This document shows, piece by piece, positions 44,703 to 56,171 of a DNA stretch of 64,000 nt. This DNA comes from Gibbula magus (taxonomy: Eukaryota; Mollusca; Gastropoda; Trochida; Trochidae), in NCBI GenBank assembly GCA_936450465.1, contig OW388304.1:40982914-41046913 (forward strand), read 5' to 3'. Below the pieces are notes generated by a model that made no database searches, was not told where the DNA came from, and saw only the letters and a program-made list of their open reading frames with translations. The translations under genes and the position numbers were made by a program. Numbering within the stretch: position 1 is the stretch's first letter; every line of letters starts with the position of its first letter.

Positions 44703-46840
44703 AGTGTGTTTAATATATCTATAAATTCAATTCAATTTGGTATGCATGTATTCATTTTCAAGATCACCCCCACAAAATGGGCAATTAGCCTCAATGATTG
44801 TACTCGAACTAGAGCGTCGATGTGATAATATTTTAGTTTGGAAGAAGTACATCTGAATTGGAAAGGAAGCGACGCAGTTTGGCTGACTTTCTTTGATTTA
44901 TAAATGGCTCCATCCGAAGGGTCGTCTAAAAGGTACAGTAAGATGGTAAAGTAGAAGATGCATGCAATGGACGGACCATGCAGTCTCGCATCCACACATC
45001 TTTCGCACTCGATTTAAATATACTAAACACTTGTTCACATCACCAACATCTTGAGTTTGCCAAACATATATGAAAATAGTACAAATCGGACACATATACG
45101 TTGCCCTTGGTAATCGAATATGAATAACGACGTTTTACCGACCGATTTTCTAACGTTCTAATAATGTTAAATACGTTAACTTTAATCGACCGTTTATTTA
45201 CTAACACTAATTACTGCGCATTAAACATTAAAAAATCGGTTTATTTTAAGAACATATTTACAAAACGTAATGTGAACTATATATATTTTTATTTATAAAT
45301 AAAACACACCCGTAACATTTTCGTTCCAATCGAAAACTCCGAAAATAAGTCACTGTATTTACTGGTAAATTCTGGAAACAACTGAACATATTAAGAACAG
45401 GCGCTAAAGGTTTATTTCATTGTTTTGCCAGAGTATCTTGGCATGCTTTTGAACAACAATATTTCTGCAGGAAAAGACTATATACCCAAATATTTAAAAT
45501 AAGTAACTAATTCAATTCGCTCACCGTTTTTAAAAATTTAAAGGAAGAATTAAATCTAAGCACAACCCCAAAATCCAAATCTACCACAATAAGTCAATGA
45601 AAACATGTTTCACCATGTTGATGAATTCATTGGAAAGAGTCAGCGGTTCAATTAAAACATATTCATACATATAATGTACTTGTCATAGCAATGATATTTG
45701 TCATTGTATAATGCGTTAATGATTTATATGACATGTTTACCAACTAAAACTATGCCTTTCCTTCATTTGTAGAGTTTTAAATTCTCTTCTGCATGTGTTA
45801 TGTATGTTAGCCTTGTCAATTGATTTGTCGATTATGTTGAGAGGGCTTCTATAAGTTTTATAACTTTTACCTAATTCGTTTCTTAAATGAATAAAATATG
45901 TTTCAATCAATCAATTGTCAGCAAACAAAGGGAAATATTATTCTTGATATATCATAATAAATATTCCAAGTGTATCTTTGGGCAATGGTATGAACTAACT
46001 CATTAATGTACATGATTATGCCAAAACTAACTTATTTATGTGTAAGTCTTACCCGGTAATGTGAAAATTTAAATACATAATAGAGAACTACCATTGTTAA
46101 TATTTCATCATGTCCTTCCATTATTTCAGCTACAATCAGCTATAGACTATTAGTGTTCCTAAACCAGCACAATTATAAACTCAATATGCATGTAAATTTC
46201 CTAATCCTTAGTAATGATAATAATTAAGGTCGATTCAGAATAACCGATTAGATTACATTAGAATGTACAAAGAGTAGGTAAATAATAATTGGTATAGTTG
46301 AAAGTATTTGAATGTATTTCTTTAGCTTGAAACAGGTGCATTTTTAAGACTTTCAATATATTTGTGAACGTAGTATATTTCGATAGCATACACGATGAAA
46401 GTAATATTTTCTCCAGTGTTTAAACTAAATCATATACCAACAATAATGTAAGCGCGACAGCATTCGTATTTTTGTGATAGTTGAAAGTCCGTTTTAAAAA
46501 CCATTGATTAAGTTAGGCTTCATGAAATGCAGTAAGCACAATGTATGTATAGTGAGACAGTATTTAGTCAAAAGATAGGAAATGATTTGACTTGAGATGA
46601 TTTGAGTTTTAATTAACGTCGCTTTCAAAAGTTTGGCACAGACAAGTCATGCATAGGCCTACATGTGATACAACGGGCATTTTAATAGTGTGTTGAGTTC
46701 ATCCTTTGTTTCATGAATGCAATTAAAACATTATTTATCCATTAATTTAACGTTTGCAAAGCGATCTGTTTTAATCTTCAATGTGTTAACTCCAAACCGA
46801 AATTTAGCGAGGGCACCGTGTGTACGAGGCATAGGACATT
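44703..46840. other. Unassigned DNA ending in a LINE-type tail
   Basis: Positions about 45700-45915 end AATAAAATATGTTTCAATCA followed by ATCAAT, a polyadenylation signal plus an (ATCA)n-like tail as at LINE 3' ends. Upstream coding sequence is not recognisable. The rest is unassigned. Confidence 0.35.
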
Positions 46841-47343
46841 TAAAGGTTCATCCATTGTGTTGTTGCGGTCACAAATTATTCCAAACGAATAAATGGTGTT
46901 ATTGTATCGGGAAGCTATGACTGTTATCAAAAACTAATTTTGTTTACAATAGTCGACTTTGTACATTGACGATATGAAGGTAAAAGTAGTTTTTTTGGGG
47001 TTTTTTTATTATTGGAAACCGCGCACTGCACCGCGATTGACGCGCGCCATGTCAATTAGTCAAATCTAATTTTGGAATCTTATTTCCCACAAACAAAAAG
47101 GCAAATATGAGTTAATAATGTTGAAAAGATCATATAACTATTGCGCCTGTAAATGGCCGGAAGTGTAGTTTCGATTTCTGCACATGCATAATTATGTTGC
47201 TAAATATTAATTGGACACTAGTAAATATGTCATATTTGCGATTGGGATGAAGATGCAAGGTGAGTGAAAATAATTGTACATAAACAGCACATATGGTGAG
47301 TTGCAACAAATAAAATGTTATGAAACACATCGATGCATGTTTA
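46841..47343. mobile_element. Family A TIR element, inverted copy
   Basis: Starts TTAAAGGTTCATCCATTGTG and ends GAAACACATCGATGCATGTT + TAA; internal TTGACGCGCGCCATGTC. Divergent but full length. Confidence 0.75.
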
Positions 47344-48829
47344 AGGTAATCCTCAGTGAGATAATCACTGTTAAAATGCCTATATTGACGCAACTTGTTT
47401 CTCCCATTTTGTGTAGTTTCAAACTGAACATGGTTACCCCACTCAGCTTTCTGAACAGTTCCAGAAAGAAGGCGTATTTCAATATAACTTTCTAGATTAT
47501 ACATGTGATAGACTGTGCTTATTCATAAACGCTGCAATCATGTTGGTCCGAGTTGCGTTAACATGTTGTAGGAGTCCATGTGAAAACAGTCAAAACACGT
47601 CTCTTGATACGATTACAGTGATTATTCTTGAAACGGGTCCTTTCCCCGTCATTATAACGTCATGTCCATGCTGTATTGTTATTGTTACGGTTTAAATGTA
47701 AATTGGGAAAGTTAACGTGGTTTCAATATAGATTGATAAATTTGAAATGATACGTTTGTTTAAAACAAACCTCAATAATGTTGCTGTTTCGCGATACAAA
47801 GGCATAGTGTTGCTTAGTTATGACATTATAATAAATACATACAATTAATGTGTACCTTATTACTTTTACAATAAAATGCTTATGTGCAAACCTACGGGAA
47901 ACGTCAACGGAATTGTCAAAGGGGCGATAATTTTGATATTTTAACGCGCTTCACTAAATAGGTTAACAATGAAACATCTCTGAAGATATCTCTGACTGCA
48001 TATTTTAACGGTCATACAGCATCCAAAAAATTAAATTAAATATATTCGGATGTACTTTTGTCTGAATATATACATTGAAAATTAGACATTGACATTTTAG
48101 TACAACATTCATTTTATGAATTCATGGTCATGTTTTCTTTTCAGTCAACATTATATAAACCTGATTTAGTTTGAGCACAATCCACTATTTATTCTTTTAA
48201 AATAATCTTAACAGTAGTTGATATTTACTTTATATTTATGTTCAGGGAACGATTTTTCATTTGCCAAAATATCGTTTTATGTCACCTGATGTCACATTAT
48301 GAATGGACAAATCAAGGGTTGCACATGATCTGTGTCGGAAAGCAAACAGAGGATATAAAAGACATTGCGTGATTTTTGTCTAAAAGCTGCATATAGTTAT
48401 TTTTCATGATTTATTATTAATAAAATATTTTTAAAAAATACTTAGTTAATCTACTTTTAGCTTTGTTTATGTGAAACGTACATGTGAGCGTGTAGCCCGG
48501 TCCGTATTTGTAAAATAAGCCTCCAATTAAAGTCTGTTTGATTTTATCAATTATTTAAACACAATATAATATCTAAACTGAATATGTAAACTTGTAAACA
48601 CCGTGAGAAGAGAAATACAAGCCAGTCGTATAGGATATATGCCAGGAGAGAAATGAAACATTAGTTAGCAATGAGCATTCATTAGAATACATACATAAAC
48701 ATATGGTTAGGGCTAGATAAGAAAGGTTGACTTATCAACACGTGTACTTTGTTCATAACTCTTAATCTAACGAATTTAATATAAAACGCTCTTATGACGT
48801 TGTGCTAAACTTAACCTAACCTAATATAA
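47344..48829. other. Non-coding stretch, nothing recognised
   Basis: AT-rich DNA leading into the right satellite array; no gene or known repeat. Confidence 0.4.
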
Positions 48830-50887
48830 CCAATGCACAACGTTGGATTGACGTTTGAATTTGTCATTGGAATACAACGTCCTTCTGACGTTGTAGGAAC
48901 GTCGGCTTTAATCCTGACCATTCACAACGTTTTCTTGACGTTGACGTTTGTGTTTCAACGTTGTATTCACGTCCTCATGACGTTGTAAGAGCGTTGGTTT
49001 TTAACCCTGACCAATTCACAGCGTTGTAAATACGTTGTATTTTAACGTTGTATTTACGTTAGAATTAGACGTTATAATACAACGTACTTATGACGTTGTT
49101 AGTACGTTGGTTTTTAACCTAACCAATGTACAACGTTGTATTGACGTTGTGTTTCAACGTTGTAATGACGTTTTAATAAGACGTTCATATGACGTTGTAG
49201 TAGCGTTGGTTTTTAAACTTACCAATCAACAACGTTGTAATGACGTTGTGTTTCAACGTTGTATTGACGTTAGAATGCAACGTAAGAATACAACGTTCTA
49301 ATGACGTTGTAGGAACGTTGGGTTTTAACCTAACCAATGTACAACGTTGTATTGACGTTGTGTTTCAACTTTGTAATGACGTTTTAATAAGACGTTCATA
49401 TGACGTTGTAGGAGCATTGGTTTTTAAACTTACCAATCAACAACGTTGTAATGACGTTGTGTTTCAACGTTGTATTGACGTTAGAATGCAACGTAAGAAT
49501 ACAACGTTCTAATGACGTTGTAGGAACGTTGGGTTTTAACCTAACCAATGTACAACGTTGTATTGACGTTGTGTTTCAACGTTGTAATGACGTTTTAATA
49601 AGACGTTCATATGACGTTGTAGGAGCGTTGGTTTTTTAACTTACCAATCAACAACGTTGTAATGACGTTGTGTTTCAACGTTGTATTGACGTTAGAATGC
49701 AACGTAAGAATACAACGTTCTAATGACGTTGTAGGAACGTTGGGTTTTAACCTAACCAATGTACAACGTTGTATTGACGTTGTGTTTCAACGTTGTAATG
49801 ACGTTTTAATAAGACGTTCATATGACGTTGTAGGAGCGTTGGTTTTTAAACTTACCAATCAACAACGTTGTAATGACGTTGTGTTTCAACGTTGTATTGA
49901 CGTTAGAAGGCAACGTAAGAATACAACGTTCTAATGACGTTGTAGGAACGTTGGGTTTTAACCTAACCAATGTACAACGTTGTATTGACGTTGTGTTTCA
50001 ACGTTGTAATGACGTATTAATAAGACGTTCATATGACGTTGTAGGAGCGTTGGTTTTTAAAATAACCAATCAACAACGTTGTAATGACGTTGTGTTTCAA
50101 CGTTGTATTGACGTTAGAATGCAACGTAAGAATACAACGTTCTAATGACGTTGTAGGAACGTTGGGTTTTAACCTAACCAATGTACAACGTTGTATTGAC
50201 GTTGTGTTTCAACGTTGTAATGACGTTTTAATAAGACGTTCATATGACGTTGTAGGCACGTTGGTTTTTAACCTAACCAAACAACAACGTTGTAATGACG
50301 TTGTGTTTCAACGTTGTATTGACGTTAGAATGCAACGTAAGAATACAACGTTCTCATGACGTTGTAGGAACGTTGGTTTTTAACTGAACCTATTCACAAC
50401 GTTGTATTGACGTTGTGTTTCAACGTTTTATTGACGTTAGAATTGGACGTTAGTATACAACGTCCTAATTACGTTGTAAGAACGTTGGTTCTTAACCTAA
50501 CCAATTCACAACGTTGTATTGACGTTGTGTTTCAACGTTGTTTTGACGTTAGAATAAGACGTTAGAATACAACGTCCTTCTGACGTTGTAGGAACGTTGG
50601 TTTTTAACCTAACAAATTTACAACGTTGTAATGACGTTGTGTTTTAACGTTATATCGACGTTACAATACAACGTTAGAATACAACGTCCATATGACGTTG
50701 TAGGAACGTTGGTTTTTTACCTAACCAAGTAACAACGTTCTATTAACGTTATTTTGTGACGTTGTCTGGACGTTACATGAAAACGTTGGCTCTCCAACGT
50801 TGTAGCAACGTCATAATAACGTTAGAATAAAACGTAACCAAACCATAACGTTGCTATAACGTTGTTCAACGTTGTTTGTTTGCTGGG
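48780..50887. repeat. Right subterminal ACGTT array (211-bp units)
   Basis: Degenerate AACGTTGTATTGACGTTGTG words start near 48830. From about 49140 to 50360 they form five higher-order units of 211 bp (ATGACGTTGTGTTTCAACGT landmark at 49240, 49451, 49662, 49873 and 50084), 97-99 percent alike by eye in places. Order then decays and the array ends AACGTTGTTTGTTTGCTGGG. The near-identical plus-strand frames of 88-91 codons are by-products of the period. Confidence 0.9.
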
Positions 50888-51224
50888 CTACTGCCCCTTT
50901 AAGGTGTTTCGATGTTCCTGGATGGAACTGACACGATTCGGAGAGATATCGTGTCAGACTTCGGATGTTTTGGTCAGGGTAATCTTTCGTTGAGTAGTAA
51001 ACATATATGAAGTTAAAATATATATGGTCTTTGTCGTAGGTGGGTTATCAAGCTTATTCTGATTTACAAAGGTACACCATCGAGTCACCTTTCTGTCATC
51101 CTCGAGGGATGCCCAATTACTCCATTTTTTTGTTTTTTTTTATCTTTAAAAGTGTACACTCAACCGCAAAAGAAACGTCACCATATAAATACAAGATATT
51201 TCAACCCACACGTGATAAATATGA
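50888..51224. other. Remainder of split family B element, then lectin intron
   Basis: 50888-50902 (CTACTGCCCCTTTAA) completes the element broken at 16878. It is followed by GGTGTTTCGATGTTCCTGGA and GAACTGACACGATTC, the continuation of intron block copy 3 that stopped at 16575. Confidence 0.8.
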
Positions 51225-52583
51225 CTGAAGCAGATTTTCACCATGTCTTTAGAAGCCAGCTAAACTATTTTTTAAATTTTAAAACATTATCTGCCGGCGG
51301 TTCAACAAAATGAAGCGCTTCGTAGCGCTCATTGATCGCTCAATGTAGCGTTCAATGAGCGCTTCTTCACTCTTGAACGACACAGTGCAAATTCCTCGAA
51401 GTTTGCTCGCCTTGCTACGTAGCGCTACATTGAGCAATCGCGTTCATTGAGCGATTACTTTGAAACCTATCTTGAACACGGCCCTGTTCATATTTCTTAA
51501 AGACAATTGTTTAAGTAATCGTTGTTTTGGAATATTATTATCTAGACAAGAAAGGAGATTCAAAAAAGATTTTTGAATGTTTTATGACGTCATATTGTAC
51601 GTCAATATATTAAAGTCCAAGAAGGTTGTTTATGTCGGGCAGCATCTTTACTAATTACATTTCTTCAAGGTTCCGGACAAATGTCGTTGTTGAAAATGGG
51701 ATTTCAGCACCCCAGGTGTATTGTACAGACAGAATAAGAACAGCAGCATTCTGTGATTTATGAAATTGAGAGTATATATTCACACAACATAAACCTTTTC
51801 AAGACACCCACAATCGACATTCTTCAACAGAAGTACTACGTGTATACTCTGTCCACGTTTCTGTTGCGGTTGAGTGTAACCACCGAATGTCCAACTTGCT
51901 TAGTTTTGATTACCAATACACTGGTCGCATCCCCGTGTAAAGATAGTAGCCTATCCGTAGTTTTATATGAGACCAGTCTATCGGTCTTTTCAAGTATGGT
52001 TAACATGTGAAAGATTGCATATTTATGTATGAACAAAAACAATAGCATGTTGTAATGCTCAACACGCCAGTGTATTGAACCTTAAGAATCGGATATTTTT
52101 TAAAAGACAAATTTTAAAGATGCTTACTGACGAAATCCGTGACTGACTAAAATTGTTACTGATATTTCATGCTGTTTCAAACTTTTAAATTTTCACAGAT
52201 CCATTACTCTTTAATAGGTGAAGATAAATATTCATGATTTTTAGAAATAACATTAAAATTATTGATCAGCCTCGGTGCCAAGAGACGTTAGTAGATCATT
52301 TGAAACTGTAATAGGACAATGGCCTGTGGCCTGCAGCAGTCTGAATCCCTTCATAAAATTATCGGTCAATCTCATTAAAATCATATCTCTGATTCGTTCC
52401 CAAGGTTAAACGTTAGCAATTTAGCTTGTCACTCATCCAAGAGATAAGTGATAACCCAAATAGGTCTAGCCTTAGGAACGAATCAAATTTATGATTTTAA
52501 TGAGATTGATTATCGGTATACATAAGCTGAGACAATAAAACAATACAAGATCTTCTATCAAAGGATCCATGTTGCACTTGCAG
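51225..52583. other. Lectin intron: duplicated block and repeat
   Basis: 51225-51720 is homologous to 14925-15250, broken by a CGCTCAATGTAGCG repeat (51305-51490, the second copy of the one at 6145). TGACGTCA occurs at 51595. No additional lectin exon is apparent between 51720 and 52583. Confidence 0.5.
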
Positions 52584-52771
52584 GCGGGTCGTTCTGGATC
52601 GGAGGAGAGAAAGGACCAGATGGCAAATGGACGTGGCAAGATGGCAGCACTTTGGGCACCATGTGGGCACGGGGTCAGCCTGATGGGGACGGGGCTTGTC
52701 TTGCACAGCGGGACTCTGGTTGGAATGATGGCCATTGTAGAAAACGTTTGAAATCACTCTGCGAAAAGTGA
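52584..52771 (+). CDS. C-type lectin-like domain, terminal exon
   Basis: Starts after TTGCACTTGCAG and ends at TGA (52769-52771). With the phase-1 base from the exon at 12735 it encodes GSFWIGGEKGPDGKWTWQDG, then STLGTMWARGQPDGDGACLA, then QRDSGWNDGHCRKRLKSLCE-K. This is the second half of a C-type lectin-like domain: WIGG core strand, the long loop with QPDG (the QPD motif, in characterised lectins linked to Ca-dependent galactose binding), WND on the following strand, and the last conserved cysteines. The domain closes three residues before the stop, so no transmembrane tail follows and a secreted lectin is likely. A possible ATTAAA signal overlaps the stop. An out-of-frame 60-codon ORF over this exon is a shadow. 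Confidence 0.9.
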
Positions 52772-53740
52772 TTAAAGTCATTATACTTGAGAAGATGAAA
52801 TTCACGTGGCTCTGAATGTCAGCTGATCTAGTTTATGGACATCAGAACTGGAATTTTCTAGATAACAACTTCTTCCTCGAAACTTGTATGCTAGAAATGT
52901 CAATTATGCAATTGAAACAAATGATCAATTCATGGACTGCGGGCCAGGATGTGAGACCTGCAATGACTCAAATTGTAATTCCTCGTATATAACGTATTTT
53001 ATGCTTATCAAGCTAACCAATTGTCACTTACCAATCAATCAAGTCTATAAGCTAATACACCTATATATTCGGCATGTTGAAAATATCCACACTGTTGAAA
53101 AGACTTGTAAACAAGTCGAAATGCGACGCATCCAGTCATCATTAAAATAATATCTTCAACACGTGTTGTAGTATTATATTTCTATACATTTACTTCACGT
53201 GATATATGTATATAATATTCTTCATATATAGTTAAAACTTACCATATTGTTGTAAATATCCTTCAAATGAAAAGTGTATCTCCCTTATTTAAGCCACCCA
53301 CAAACTTTTTATTAAAATTGTAAAATCAAATTAAAGGTCCACCGTGTGACTCATTTTGATTACAAACAATAATCTATTTGTATGAATTATAAATATAGAT
53401 AAAAGATTAACTGAAAAAAACTATTAAATCTATTTGTATCAAAGCATATAACATTTATCCAAGCTCCTTGATTTTAAAATAACAAGTTCCTGACTGCTGC
53501 TATGGAGATTACGAAGCACGGCTGAATTCTGTATAGCCCGAGCAAAAACGAGAGTCATACATAAATTTGCCAAGTGTCGTAAATGTCGTTTGACATACAT
53601 GCGAGTGTAGTTATTATATTACTATCCACTTCATTTAGGTTTTTCAGAATAATAAACACGATATGCTGTAATATTCTGTTTAGTGATGAAGCGTCACGGT
53701 TCATTGCACATGCAGATCTTGCAATCCCGAAAGTCAAGTT
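52772..53740. other. 3' flank of the lectin gene
   Basis: TTTCTAGATAACAACTTCTT at 52855 is a scrap of the Penelope-derived arm. At 52931-52984 a short frame encodes MDCGPGCETCNDSNCNS, a Cys-rich run like those of secreted or scavenger-type proteins, with possible but weak splice signals. Nothing else is assignable. Confidence 0.3.
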
Positions 53741-53754
53741 CGTAAATTAAGCGC

Positions 53755-53880
53755 AGAACACCCAATTCGATTTTCTGCCATTCCCTTCCCACAGTGGCTA
53801 CTCCCTTCAAATTTCCGATCATAGAAAATTTGAAGGGAGTTATCTATGTGGGAAGAGAATGCGATAATTGAATAGATAAC
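53755..53880. repeat. Hairpin with GAAGGGAGT / ACTCCCTTC arms
   Basis: ATTCCCTTCCCACAGTGGCT, ACTCCCTTCAAATTT and their inverse face each other across GATCATAG. One arm recurs at 55785-55830. Confidence 0.6.
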
Positions 53881-54029
53881 TGTTATATTTATATTATTTA
53901 TTTTTAACGGGTTTTTTTTGGTGGGGCGGGGGTTTATTTTTTTTATTCCCTTCATTTGGATACAATCACCGTTTTACAGTATAAATAGACAGATTGAATT
54001 AATACATCATGACAGTTGACATATAGAGA
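53881..54029. other. Short unassigned spacer
   Basis: Contains a G/T-rich tract (53910-53945) and nothing else recognisable. Confidence 0.3.
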
Positions 54030-54720
54030 ATACTAAACGACATTCCGTTAATAACATATTTATGAAACGAGTGAGTGGTTTGTATTTAACGAGCGAAAGC
54101 GAAATACCATCTCACGAGTTTCATAAATATGTTATTAAACGGAAACGAGTTTAGTATTTTATTTATAAATCACTGATTTAAATGCCACTTAAAGGGGCAG
54201 AAGCACGTTTTTTCGCTTAAATAAGTCGATGAAATGTATTTGAAAAATAATTTCACCAACCGTAAAACACACTTCTCTCTTCGGAAAATCAAGTTAAAAA
54301 TGAGTGAACATATGCTCAGTAAAGCGTCATTCTAAATAATAAAATGTGTTCACAATAAAATGGCCGCCATGCAATTTTTGTTTTATACGCAACACAGTTC
54401 TTACTACTACGGATAATTGGTTTGTGTAATAAGATGTTTTACCCTCTAAAGTAAAATTAAATGGCACAAACTACATTATAAATAGGAAATTTGAAAAATT
54501 AAATTTTGCCAAAAAACGTGCTACTGCCCCTTTATTTAACTCGTCGATAAATGGGACACATTCCATTGCGACCGCGGCGCTGACATTGTGACGTCATATT
54601 TTTGCCATTATGACGTCACGTCAATCGAAAGCACGCGATGTTATTACACTAAGTGTAATAACACGGTAGATTTATTAAACCGCGATATCTTCAACGGGTG
54701 AGTAATAAATAGTTTTACTA
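54030..54720. mobile_element. Foldback family 2, copy 2, with nested family B element
   Basis: The inverse of 26160-26520: AACATATTTATGAAACGAGT and its inverse around a GAGCGAAAGCGAAAT loop, then the right part with TGACGTCA at 54589 and 54611, a TTATTACACTAAGTGTAATA hairpin and CGCGATATCTTCAACGGG. A family B element (54189-54539) sits inside; the interrupted sequence resumes with CTCGTCGATAAATGGG. Confidence 0.75.
54189..54539. mobile_element. Family B TIR element, inverted, nested
   Basis: TTAAAGGGGCAGAAGCACGT to ACGTGCTACTGCCCCTTTAT + TTAA, 351 bp. Flanking CACTTAA and TTTAACTCG against the uninterrupted foldback copy suggest a TTAA duplication. Confidence 0.8.
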
Positions 54721-55326
54721 TCACCAGTGGGAACAGAGTAAATGGACAGATCTTGACGAAACTTAAATCAAACGCAAACAAAAGTTCTTGAATGCAGAAG
54801 GGAAAATTGCACGTGCAGATCATGCGTCTGAGGAATGTTGTGACAGCTGAAATTAATCAATTGGTGAATTAAGCACAGTCACAAGAATAGTCATTTGTAT
54901 TATTGTCCGTATTGATATTATGTATTTAGTAATATTCTGTCCTATGGATTATAAATATCTTTCGTGATGGTGATGCTTATTTCGACATGTAATGTAAATG
55001 GTCACATATGTTCAAACACAAATGTGGGACTTAGCATAAATAAATGACACAACCCGCCCATCGATTGACACCTTCTATGTAGGTACATTATAATATAGGT
55101 GGCTAAAAGTGAGTCATCAATTATGTTTAAATGCGCTGTAGTACGCCGTTCTTACTGAAATAAAGTGCTCTCACAGAAAGGTAAATAAGTGTTACCAATG
55201 GCTGAATAATACTCCTGAAACAATAAAAAGAGTTCTAAAATGAACAGTGGCGGATCCATGAATTTTGAAAAGGGGGGTCCACAATTTTTTTCCTAATGCA
55301 AAAAAAATTTAAAGCACCACCCGAGT
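54721..55326. other. Non-coding stretch, nothing recognised
   Basis: No gene, RNA or named repeat seen. Confidence 0.4.
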
Positions 55327-55595
55327 ACTTCACGATAACATAACACAATTTATAACGTTTAGCATAAGTGACCCCAAACAACATAATGGATGTACCTTTA
55401 AGCAATTCGAGTCTTTTTTCCATCGAGCGGCCATTTTAAGGTGTTCACATTAAAAACTGTTGTCTATGAATACGGCTTATCGGGTCGAATAATGACTTCT
55501 TTTACCCTCCAACGTAACAATATACTGTATAAACTTCAATAGTAGATGCCACATTTGGGGAAATATAATTTGCAAAAAATGTGCTACTGGGCCTT
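55327..55595. repeat. Fragments of TIR families A and B
   Basis: 55327-55401 is the right end of a family A copy (ACCCCAAACAACATAATGGA, TGTACCTTTAA). 55420-55595 is a decayed family B piece that ends AAAAAATGTGCTACTGGGCC. Boundaries are approximate. Confidence 0.6.
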
Positions 55596-56171
55596 TGATA
55601 GCATTTTATTTGTCTTTGATACCGGTTAATTAAATTCGTTTAAATACTTTTGTCTTACCCCATTTACTAAATATTTCATAATTACTATACAATGAAAATC
55701 GAGCAACATCATTATACATGCATAATATGCATATGTGCAGAAAGGGTGATTGAAATGCATGCGATGTAGAACAGAGGTTAGGAGCGGAAATCTGAAGGGA
55801 GTAACCTCTGTGGGAAGAGAATGTAGAAAACGATGTCGCATATAAAACAAATATTGCGGTCAATGTACGAACATTTTATTAACACCAATAATTTGAGGAT
55901 GGGAATTGATGGGAATGGATGGGAATGGATGGGAATGGATGGGAATGGGTCAGTGTTGCTTAGCCATTCGGTTTAACTCTGTGCATTGAGTATTATTCAA
56001 TATTGTTTTGCAATTGTCTCATTTCTATTCCCGTTTGTGAGCTATCTTTAAGACAGACAGAATTTATTCAGTTTCTTTTAGCCGTACGGTCCATACAACA
56101 TAGCCAACATTTAAACAATTCGAATAGTAATGTTTAAATAGATATGTAGTTGTATAATATACATACACATA
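55596..56171. other. Non-coding DNA with decamer tandem repeat
   Basis: GGGAATGGAT is repeated about five times at 55899-55950. Otherwise unassigned, apart from a lone hairpin arm near 55785-55830. Confidence 0.6.

Larger units (their letters stand above)
16879..50887. mobile_element. Putative 34-kb transposon with CCCAGCAAACAA ends
   Basis: Seen: perfect 12-bp inverted ends (16879-16890 and 50876-50887); a flanking family B element split exactly at these ends with CT or GCT duplicated; long ACGTT-rich arrays inside each end; and intron sequence continuing correctly on the far side. The interior holds a DIRS element (26645-33740), several TIR, foldback and Penelope-derived repeats, and long AT-rich stretches. 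No transposase, helicase, integrase or polymerase frame is recognisable outside the DIRS element, so this copy is either non-autonomous or has lost its genes, and part of the length is later insertions. Two independent end-truncated insertions at the same base are much less likely, but an assembly artefact is not excluded. Superfamily unknown. Confidence 0.7.

Noticed and set aside
49035..50359. Series of near-identical 88-91-codon plus-strand frames
   Set aside because: They recur every 211 bp, a length not divisible by three, with the satellite period and no splice or translation context. They are by-products of the repeat, not a protein family.
16879..50887. Maverick/Polinton or Starship-type giant element
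   Set aside because: Polintons give 6-bp duplications and encode polymerase and integrase; Starships are fungal with a captain recombinase. Neither set of genes, nor matching ends, is present.
52569..52751. 60-codon plus-strand frame starting MLHLQAG
   Set aside because: It is in the wrong frame over the lectin terminal exon; the correct frame gives a clear C-type lectin fold sequence.
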